Assembly: GCA_018383835.1 (NCBI GenBank) | Contig: JAHAWR010000003.1 | Span: 1 to 34,076, forward strand | Length of the DNA stretch: 34,076 bases | Origin: Candidatus Jordarchaeia archaeon | GTDB taxonomy: Archaea > Asgardarchaeota > Jordiarchaeia > Jordiarchaeales > Freyrarchaeaceae | Direction of reading: 5' to 3' | Shown here: one piece after another, positions 24,494-29,924 of the stretch | Position numbering within the stretch: position 1 is the stretch's first letter | How the letters are laid out: each line of letters begins with the position of its first letter | Translations under genes and position numbers: made by a program | Notes under the pieces: generated by a model | Database searches by the model: none | What the model saw: only the letters and a program-made list of their open reading frames with translations | Told to the model about the DNA's origin: nothing

Positions 24494-24913
24494 TTGAGCC
24501 AGAAGAAGCCATTTATAACCGAGTTCGTCGTTATTGGGAAGAACCACTCTGTCACTCTTCCCCAAAGTGTAATATCCTCCCTTAACATAAAGGAGGGAGC
24601 CCGCCTTCTCATTGTGGCGGACGTTAACAAGATGAACTTTGTAGCTTACCCTATAATTAGAGAGGAGAGGATGCTGGCAGAGGTAAGGGTGAGAATGCTC
24701 GACAAGCCTGGAGCCCTGGGCGAAATAGCTACTGAGCTAGGAAAAATGGGCATTAACATACAAACCACGGTAATCCCTCCTGGCACGACAGGCGTGGCCG
24801 ACGCCTACTTCGTAGTGGACTGTACCGGAAGCAAGACTCCTCTACCTGAGGTCGAAGAAAGGCTCAAAAGGCTCAAGAACACCGTTGAGGTCGAGGTTAA
24901 CCCTCTAGAGTGA
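24494..24913 (+). CDS. AbrB-like plus ACT domain regulator
   Basis: 139 residues. Residues ~8-55 look like a SpoVT/AbrB swapped-hairpin DNA-binding domain (NHSVTLPQSVISSLNIKEGARLLIV). Residues ~61-137 form an ACT domain (EVRVRMLDKPGALGEIATELGKMGINIQTT), which normally binds amino acids or other small ligands. The combination suggests a ligand-sensing transcription regulator; target and ligand are not known. TTG at 24494 after GGGAGGA. Six bases separate it from ndk, so the two are cotranscribed. Confidence 0.78.
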   Translation: MSQKKPFITEFVVIGKNHSVTLPQSVISSLNIKEGARLLIVADVNKMNFVAYPIIREERMLAEVRVRMLDKPGALGEIATELGKMGINIQTTVIPPGTTGVADAYFVVDCTGSKTPLPEVEERLKRLKNTVEVEVNPLE

Positions 24914-24919
24914 CCGAGA

Positions 24920-25567
24920 ATGGAGGCAACTCTCGTAATTCTGAAGCCTGATGCAACAGTAAGAAGCTTCGTCGGGGCATACACCACTAAAGTGATACTA
25001 GATCAGGGCTACAGGGTAACAGCCTTCAAATGGGTCCAAGTAACGGGCGAGCTCGCAGAGAAACATTACGAAGAGCACGCGGGGAAACCCTTCTTTAACT
25101 GGCTTACAACATACATCAAAGCAGCCCCGGTCGTAGCAATGAAGGTGGAAGGGGAAAATGTGATACAAGGGATAAGGCGCATGCTGGGGGCAACCATGGC
25201 CCAAAAGGCGGAGCCGGAAACCATTAGAGGGAAATACGGCATATGGGGTGGCGTAAACGTGGCACACGCCTCAGACTCTCCTGAAACTGCAAAAAGGGAG
25301 CTCGCCCTCTGGTTAACCAAAGCAGGGCTAAAAGAAAATGAAAACGGACAGGAAAAGGCTGAAGAATATGCTAAGTCTCGCCAAGCCACAAAGGACTATA
25401 CCAAAAAGCTCAGGGAAACATGCAAGGCCCTTTCAGAAAGAAGGGTCAGCATTGAACATGCACGAGAAGCGATAAAGCAACTCCTAACAGAAGAAAACCC
25501 AAACGCAAAACCCCACCACATATCTAACTTAACTGAAGCAATAATCCAGAATTTCCTGCTACCCTAG
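24920..25567 (+). CDS. ndk: Nucleoside diphosphate kinase with C-terminal extension
   Basis: 215 residues. The NDK domain fills residues 1-140: TLVILKPDA at the start, GATMAQKAEPETIRGKYG, and the active-site NVAHASDS with the phosphorylated H116. It equilibrates nucleoside di- and triphosphates. Usual archaeal NDKs end near residue 140-160. Here about 75 further residues follow, highly charged and helical (KAEEYAKSRQATKDYTKK..., ending IIQNFLLP), with no domain I recognise. The extension stays in frame with similar codon use, so it is not a frameshift. ATG at 24920. Confidence 0.95.
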   Translation: MEATLVILKPDATVRSFVGAYTTKVILDQGYRVTAFKWVQVTGELAEKHYEEHAGKPFFNWLTTYIKAAPVVAMKVEGENVIQGIRRMLGATMAQKAEPETIRGKYGIWGGVNVAHASDSPETAKRELALWLTKAGLKENENGQEKAEEYAKSRQATKDYTKKLRETCKALSERRVSIEHAREAIKQLLTEENPNAKPHHISNLTEAIIQNFLLP

Positions 25568-25584
25568 CAACAGATGAGAATTTT

Positions 25585-25767
25585 TCATCCTCCCTTTTCG
25601 TAAAACTCAGTCCACTTAAACTTCCTCGGCTTCCTAGATAGGTTAAGTGCATTCTTACGGCATTTACTTGAGCAGAATCGCAGTACAACTCCGTCGCGCC
25701 TCACGTAGCTAATACCTGTACCCGGTGCAATATCCCTGCCACAGAAAGAACAGGAATACTTTTTCAA
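25585..25767 (-). CDS. rpl24e: Large-subunit ribosomal protein L24e
   Basis: 60 residues from TTG 25767: KKYSCSFCGRDIAPGTGISYVRRDGVVLRFCSSKC with the four zinc-binding cysteines and the closing RKFKWTEFYEKGG typical of L24e. In-frame GTG codons at 25782, 25779 and 25776 would add VVVG-like residues not seen in the family; their GGTGGTGG serves better as a ribosome site for TTG 25767. A TATA-like AAATTTAAGT at 25801-25810 predicts transcription near 25779. L24e, S28e and ndk often cluster in archaea; here they are scattered over 5 kb. Confidence 0.93.
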   Translation of the reverse strand: MKKYSCSFCGRDIAPGTGISYVRRDGVVLRFCSSKCRKNALNLSRKPRKFKWTEFYEKGG

Positions 25768-25819
25768 TCCAACCACCACCACAACGAAAAAACCCCAAAA
25801 CTTAAATTTTTCCCTTCAG

Positions 25820-26356
25820 CTACTGCTGAGCACCCTTCTTAACTATGATCATTCTCGCCAGATCGGCGAAGGATTCGTTAACGTTCATGCCGGTCTTAGC
25901 ACTGGTTTCAAAGTAGAGCAGGTTCTGCTTTATGGCGAACTCGAGTGCGTCTTCAAGAGGGACAGCTCGAGGCAGGTCACGCTTATTCCCGATCAGAATC
26001 AGCGGTACATCGCCGCAGTGCGTTCTAACTTCCTCAATCCAGAATGGCAGCCTCTTAAAGCTTTCCATATTTGTTACATCGTAAACGCAGAGTCCGCCTA
26101 CAGCCCCACGATAGTATAAGGGTCTAATGTGGCTGAACCTCTCCTGCCCTGACTGATCCCAAACTTGAAACTTGACCGTTTTCATCCCCAAGGGAGTATC
26201 AACTTCGATATTTTTCACAGCAAAATCAACGCCCACCGTCATCTTATAACTTTCCTGGAATATGCCCTCACTGAAACGCCTTGTTATGGATGTCTTCCCA
26301 ACCCCTCCATCGCCCACTATTACAACCTTAAAGAGGAACGTGTAGCCCGTTGCCAT
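25820..26356 (-). CDS. Rab/Ras-like small GTPase
   Basis: 178 residues, a complete Ras-superfamily G domain: P-loop GDGGVGKTS (15-23), switch I Thr near 40, switch II WDQSGQERF (66-74), NKRD (124-127) and TSAKT (near 151-155). It is closest in look to Rab/Rup-type GTPases. The catalytic Gln is kept. It ends KKGAQQ with no cysteine for prenylation, so stable membrane anchoring by lipid is not indicated. ATG at 26356 with GGAGGGAG upstream. It is paralogous to the G domain of the fusion at 29925-31700. The roadblock protein at 8050 is a candidate regulator. Confidence 0.95.
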   Translation of the reverse strand: MATGYTFLFKVVIVGDGGVGKTSITRRFSEGIFQESYKMTVGVDFAVKNIEVDTPLGMKTVKFQVWDQSGQERFSHIRPLYYRGAVGGLCVYDVTNMESFKRLPFWIEEVRTHCGDVPLILIGNKRDLPRAVPLEDALEFAIKQNLLYFETSAKTGMNVNESFADLARMIIVKKGAQQ

Positions 26357-26490
26357 GGCCTTTCTCTCCCTCCTAACTTAGGGCCAATTTTACGTTCCAT
26401 ACGCTGCCCGAGCGACCTGGCAGGCCCCTTTTTTAGATCAACTAAGTACGAGGCATCTTATTATAATTTTTATTTCCTCCTTCCTTTCGC

Positions 26491-27183
26491 TTAGTATTGC
26501 TTTCTCTCTAGGACTTTGCCTCGCCCTATATAAGCTATTTTTGCCATTTCGACGAAAAGCCCGTTTTCGATCACGCCAGGTATGTTGTTTATCTTCTCCT
26601 CCAACGTTTTAGGCTGGTCTATGCGGGGGAACTTCGCGTCCAGTATAAAGTTCCCGTTGTCGGTCACCACTGGCCCAACTTTCCCACCTCCATAGCGGAG
26701 CTCAACCTTGGCTCCAAGCCTCACCAGCTTTTTCGCAACGGTCTTCCACGCTATCGGTATAACCTCAATCGGGAGCGGCATTTTAACTCCGAGAACCTCC
26801 ACAAGCTTCGAGCTGTCAGCTATGACCACCATCTCCTTAGATGAAGACGCCACTATCTTTTCCTGCGTCAGAGCCCCTCCCCTCCCTTTAATCAGGTTCA
26901 AGTTTGGATCTATCTCGTCCGCTCCATCCACGGTTAAGTCTAATGTAGGGTGCTCCACGAGGGACGTTAAAGGTATCCCATGGCTTGCAAGCAAGATTAC
27001 CGATTGATACGACGTCGGAACACAGAGCACTTCCACCTCTTCTTCTCTCACCCTAGATGCCAAAGCCTCTATGAACATTGCAACAGTCGACCCGGAACCA
27101 ACACCCAAAACCATGCCATCCCTAACATGCTTAACAGCAGCAAGCGCTGCAGCTTTCTTTTCCTCCTCCAGCACCATCCTCAA
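26491..27183 (-). CDS. rpiA: Ribose-5-phosphate isomerase A
   Basis: 230 residues. It interconverts ribose-5-phosphate and ribulose-5-phosphate. Motifs: VLGVGSGSTVAMFIEAL, LTVDGADEIDPNLNLIKGRGGALTQEK (acidic catalytic site), IADSSKLVE and NIPGVIENGLF. Full length. TTG at 27183 has GGAGG 5 bases upstream; the ATG two codons later is an alternative. Separate from the GTPase gene by 134 bases. Confidence 0.97.
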   Translation of the reverse strand: MRMVLEEEKKAAALAAVKHVRDGMVLGVGSGSTVAMFIEALASRVREEEVEVLCVPTSYQSVILLASHGIPLTSLVEHPTLDLTVDGADEIDPNLNLIKGRGGALTQEKIVASSSKEMVVIADSSKLVEVLGVKMPLPIEVIPIAWKTVAKKLVRLGAKVELRYGGGKVGPVVTDNGNFILDAKFPRIDQPKTLEEKINNIPGVIENGLFVEMAKIAYIGRGKVLERKQY

Positions 27184-27313
27184 TTCTTCCTCCCTTTCTG
27201 AAAAATCTCCCCCTTTTAAATACCTTTCAATACCGGTGCGTCTCTGTATACTTGAGCCACATAATTAAGACGTTTCCTTATAAGCTGAGCCAAAAAGGCA
27301 GCTAAGGGGTTTG

Positions 27314-27405
27314 TGGAGCCCCGGCCGGGCTTTGAACCCGGGGCCTTCTCATTACCAGTGAGACGCTCTAACCAGGCTGAGCTTTCCCGCAAAGAGTACC
27401 GGGGC
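27314..27405 (-). tRNA. tRNA-Thr(GGT) with a non-canonical 14-nt intron
   Basis: Acceptor GCCCCGG (27399-27405) pairs with CCGGGGC; discriminator T and an encoded CCA (27314-27316) follow. D stem GCTC/GAGC; anticodon stem-loop TCTCA-CTGGTAA-TGAGA gives anticodon GGT; T arm CCGGG-TTCAAAG-CCCGG. Removing 14 bases between positions 8 and 9 leaves a normal 78-base tRNA including CCA. The intron can form a bulge-helix-bulge (see the separate entry). Transcription is predicted from about 27423 by the TATA-like box at 27443-27455, leaving a ~16-base leader whose first bases are complementary to the tRNA 3' end. Confidence 0.93.
27384..27397 (-). other. tRNA-Thr intron between positions 8 and 9
   Basis: Bulge-helix-bulge model: exon bases 3-6 (CCCG) pair with CGGG near the intron's 3' end. 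The bulges are GU^A and AA^A, each cut between bases 2 and 3. Bases 1-2 (GC) pair with G10-C11 outside. There is no inner stem, only a seven-base loop, so this is a relaxed motif. A one-base shift of the intron gives the same mature tRNA. Confidence 0.75.
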
Positions 27406-27442
27406 AGTTCCTGGGGGCTCCAATCATTAAGGAAAATTCATC

Positions 27443-27455
27443 GATATAAAAACAT
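27443..27455 (-). promoter_or_regulatory. TATA box of tRNA-Thr
   Basis: TGTTTTTATATCG on the minus strand, about 26 bases before the GGAGCCCC leader. Confidence 0.55.
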
Positions 27456-27479
27456 TTTCTGAAGCTTTGGCGTGCGTTA

Positions 27480-27489
27480 AAATTATATG
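27480..27489 (+). promoter_or_regulatory. TATA box of tRNA-Leu
   Basis: AAATTATATG predicts transcription from about 27511, eight bases before the tRNA 5' end. Confidence 0.5.
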
Positions 27490-27541
27490 AATTTTCATGT
27501 AATCTTTTGTGTGGCAATGCGGGGGTTGCCGAGCTGGTTAA

Positions 27542-27561
27542 AACGCGGGGTCAGAAACTAA
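27542..27561 (+). other. tRNA-Leu intron 1, D loop
   Basis: Central helix GGUU (exon) with AACU (intron), flanking bulges AA^A and AA^A, outer pairs GCU/GGC. Excision restores the D loop GAGCTGGTTAAA. No clear inner stem, so a relaxed bulge-helix-bulge. Confidence 0.7.
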
Positions 27562-27608
27562 AGGCGCCGGACTTAAGATCCGGTCCCGCAGGGGTTCGTG
27601 GGTTCGAA

Positions 27609-27635
27609 AGAGGTTTAATGTTTCTCCTCCGGAAA
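27609..27635 (+). other. tRNA-Leu intron 2, T loop (59/60)
   Basis: Complete hBHBh' motif: outer T stem GUGGG/CCCAC, bulge AA^U, central helix UUCG/CGGA, bulge AA^A, inner stem GAGG/CCUC. Excision gives the T loop TTCGAAT. This is the better-supported of the two introns. Confidence 0.85.
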
Positions 27636-27649
27636 TCCCACCCCCCGCA

Positions 27650-28019
27650 CTCCTCCAGAATGTCCTTGGGGGTTTTGGTTTAAACCTGCCGGGTAAATGA
27701 AATTTATACGGGTGAAGTTCTTAGGGAAATATTAATAACTTCGCGTAGGCTGGTGGCCATCGAGTGCACATTTCCGTTATCTGACTTCCATCTTAAGTAT
27801 AGAGTGCTGTGAACGTGCACGCCTCTAAGATTTAAGAAAGAGTTTCTTGAGGATGGTGATTCACCTTTCTCGCTTGTTGATGTTAAGTTTTCGATGGACT
27901 TGCTTAGTATGTGTAGAGTTTTTTCTTTATTTTAAGTGTGAGTTAGAGCGTTATCGTGGGGAACATTAAAAAGAAAAGAGCGACTGTCGGTTATTCGTGT
28001 ATGTCTATCGGGTGCGATT
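27650..28019. other. 370-base gap without a convincing gene
   Basis: AT-rich. It contains a TATA-like CATTAAAAAG at 27964-27973, properly placed for the thiolase gene (transcription near 27999), and the hairpin AAGAAA-GAG-TTTCTT near 27834. A short open stretch at ~27826-27936 (FKKEFLEDGDSPFSLVDVKF...) has protein-like composition but no start codon near its beginning; it could be a gene remnant. The 14-mer CACGCCTCTAAGAT (27818-27831) recurs at 29888-29901. Confidence 0.4.
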
Positions 28020-29201
28020 ATGAGTCGTAGAGTTGCTATTATTGGTTACGGGTGCTTAAAGATTGGTAAGTATGGTTCTGAAGTGTCCGAAAACGAGTTG
28101 TCCATTAGGGCTATAAAACTCGCGCTGGAGGATGCCGGGATTTCTAAGGAGGATGTTAACGGGCTCGTTACGACTCCAAACTATCTCCTGACGTTAGGCC
28201 TCCAGTTATCAGTGGTCTCGGAGTACTTGAGGATTTCACCTAGAGTTGCGGCTGAAATTGCTTGTGGCGGAATTGCCGGAGGCCTAGCGCTTAAGCATGC
28301 AATGAATGAAATAGCGCTTGGGCACGCGGATATTGTGGTTTGTTACGGCTCCGTTAAGGAATCCATACGCTTTAAGAACATCGCGCTGGTTGAGCCTGGA
28401 ATGGGCATTGAAATCTATGACCCTACAACTCAGCCCTATGCTGTCGCGGGCGTTATCTGGGCTTATGCATGTTCGGGTAGAAGGTACATGTACGAGTATG
28501 GTGCGACCGAGGAGCACTTCGCAGCGGCTTGTGTTAGAAATAGGAACAACGCTAGGCATAACCCATGGGCAGCGTTCACAACGCCAATCACTATTGAAGA
28601 CGTGCTGAAATCCCCCATTCTATGTTCGCCACTGAAGCTTTTGGACTGCTCGGCTGCAAGGGATGGTGCCGCCGCAGTAGTTTTAGCTTCAGAAAAGAAA
28701 GCTAGGAAAATAACTGATACGCCTATTTACATTGTAGGCGTCGGGGAGCACCACGATAACTCAAGCTTCATACCGACGGACAGGTGCGATAAGCCCATAA
28801 CTTCCTTCGTCGCCGCTAGGGAAGCCGCCCAGCGGGCATTAAAAATGGCAAAGGTAAGCGTTGACGATATCGATGTCGCTGAGCTTTACGCTCCATTCAG
28901 CCCCCAAGAGCTCATGCTTCCTGAAGATATTGGGTGGTTTAAGAAGGGTGAGATGGTCAAAGCCATAATGGATGGCTCAACCGAAATAGGCGGAAAAATC
29001 CCTATAAATACCGATGGAGGCCTCCTTTCCAGAGGGCATCCAGCCATGGTTACTCCAATATATGAAACGATAAGCATTGTGAGGCAGCTTAGAGGTGAAT
29101 CCGGAAAAGTTCAAGTTGACGGAGCTGAGATTGGATTAATACACTGTGAAGGCGGTATGCTCAACAACTGTATAGTCTTCATCTTCAGGAGAGGTGATTA
29201 A
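28020..29201 (+). CDS. Thiolase-family acetyl-CoA C-acyltransferase
   Basis: 393 residues. Thiolase-superfamily catalytic residues are at the expected spacing: C82 (EIACGGIAGG), H340 (LLSRGHPAM) and C376 (IHCEGGM). This is the archaeal SCP2/acetoacetyl-CoA thiolase type that pairs with a DUF35 protein. In the mevalonate route such a pair passes acetoacetyl-CoA to HMG-CoA synthase; no HMG-CoA synthase is seen here, so beta-oxidation or another acyl-CoA pathway is possible. ATG at 28020 with GGTG upstream. The 3' end overlaps the DUF35 gene by 8 bases. Confidence 0.93.
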   Translation: MSRRVAIIGYGCLKIGKYGSEVSENELSIRAIKLALEDAGISKEDVNGLVTTPNYLLTLGLQLSVVSEYLRISPRVAAEIACGGIAGGLALKHAMNEIALGHADIVVCYGSVKESIRFKNIALVEPGMGIEIYDPTTQPYAVAGVIWAYACSGRRYMYEYGATEEHFAAACVRNRNNARHNPWAAFTTPITIEDVLKSPILCSPLKLLDCSAARDGAAAVVLASEKKARKITDTPIYIVGVGEHHDNSSFIPTDRCDKPITSFVAAREAAQRALKMAKVSVDDIDVAELYAPFSPQELMLPEDIGWFKKGEMVKAIMDGSTEIGGKIPINTDGGLLSRGHPAMVTPIYETISIVRQLRGESGKVQVDGAEIGLIHCEGGMLNNCIVFIFRRGD

Positions 29202-29637
29202 GCTGTCATCACAGCCGGAAATAATCTACCTTCAACCAAAAAATCACGAGCCAACTTTAAAGTTTTGGGAGGGACTAAAGAACAGAAAGCTCCTCGCGCC
29301 CAGATGCGGCGACTGCGGCGAAATATTCTTTCCGCCTAGAGGCTTCTGCCCGAAATGCCTTTCTGAAAACATTGAGTGGGTTGAGCTCAGCGGCAAGGGC
29401 AAGCTTCACAGTTGGACTGAAATCCATTATTTAACCCCCAAGCCATACATACTTGGCGTTATAGACTTGGCTGAAGGCATAGGTAGAATGATTTCTAGGA
29501 TTGAAGCCGAACATAAAGAATTAAAGATAGATATGCCTATGAAAGTAGACTTCATCGACGTCTCAGATAAGCTAACTCTATTCATCTGGAGACCAGACAA
29601 AGTAGACTCAAAACATCAAAAGAGTGAATCCTTCTAA
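29194..29637 (+). CDS. DUF35 OB-fold/zinc-ribbon thiolase partner
   Basis: 147 residues. An N-terminal helix (FWEGLKNRKL) leads into the rubredoxin-like zinc ribbon CGDCGEIFFPPRGFCPKCLSE, then the acyl-CoA-binding OB fold (GKLHSWTEIHY, KVDFIDVSDKLTLFIWRP). DUF35 proteins bridge thiolase and HMG-CoA synthase in archaeal complexes. GTG at 29194 sits inside the end of the thiolase gene, so the two are translationally coupled and almost certainly form a complex. Confidence 0.93.
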   Translation: MIKLSSQPEIIYLQPKNHEPTLKFWEGLKNRKLLAPRCGDCGEIFFPPRGFCPKCLSENIEWVELSGKGKLHSWTEIHYLTPKPYILGVIDLAEGIGRMISRIEAEHKELKIDMPMKVDFIDVSDKLTLFIWRPDKVDSKHQKSESF

Positions 29638-29924
29638 AACTCTCTTCACTTAGAAAAACCTTGCCCCCTCTATCTCGTGTGGTTTCCTATCGTGTTAAAG
29701 ACTAAAATAAGGCTCCTAATAAGATGGAAGTTCAGGCGATTAAAGCTTAGCGGCATCAACTTGCCGCTCGCTTAGAGTGCACGAGTTTTTGAGAGCACAA
29801 AATGAAAGTACTTCGCTCTTAGGCTGGATCAAGTGATGGTTAATAATCACGCTTCAGGAAAAATGGGGGCCATATACCATGTGTCTCCACGCCTCTAAGA
29901 TACTCAGGACTTCTAGTGTTTTCT
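29638..29924. other. Gap with inverted repeat and shared 14-mer
   Basis: No gene seen. AGCGGCA-TCAACT-TGCCGCT (29749-29768) is a perfect 7-bp inverted repeat about 110 bases after the DUF35 stop, a possible terminator. CACGCCTCTAAGAT at 29888-29901 repeats the 14-mer found upstream of the thiolase gene, in the same orientation. Confidence 0.4.

Larger units (their letters stand above)
27519..27649 (+). tRNA. tRNA-Leu(TAA) with two non-canonical introns
   Basis: Acceptor GCGGGGG (27519-27525) pairs with CCCCCGC (27642-27648), discriminator A; CCA is not encoded. D arm GCC/GGC, anticodon stem-loop CCGGA-CTTAAGA-TCCGG (anticodon TAA), long variable arm with CCC-GCA-GGG, T arm GTGGG/CCCAC. Two insertions, 20 bases in the D loop and 27 bases in the T loop, must be removed to give an 84-base type II tRNA. 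The canonical 37/38 site is uninterrupted. Confidence 0.94.

Noticed and set aside
27384..27397. Reading the extra tRNA-Thr bases as an assembly error
   Set aside because: The insertion fits bulge-helix-bulge geometry on both sides with the standard cut positions, and the neighbouring tRNA-Leu has similar introns.
27853..27969. 38-codon ATG frame upstream of the thiolase gene
   Set aside because: Unusual composition rich in Leu, Phe and Cys, no family match, and it overlaps another equally plausible open stretch. No evidence of translation.
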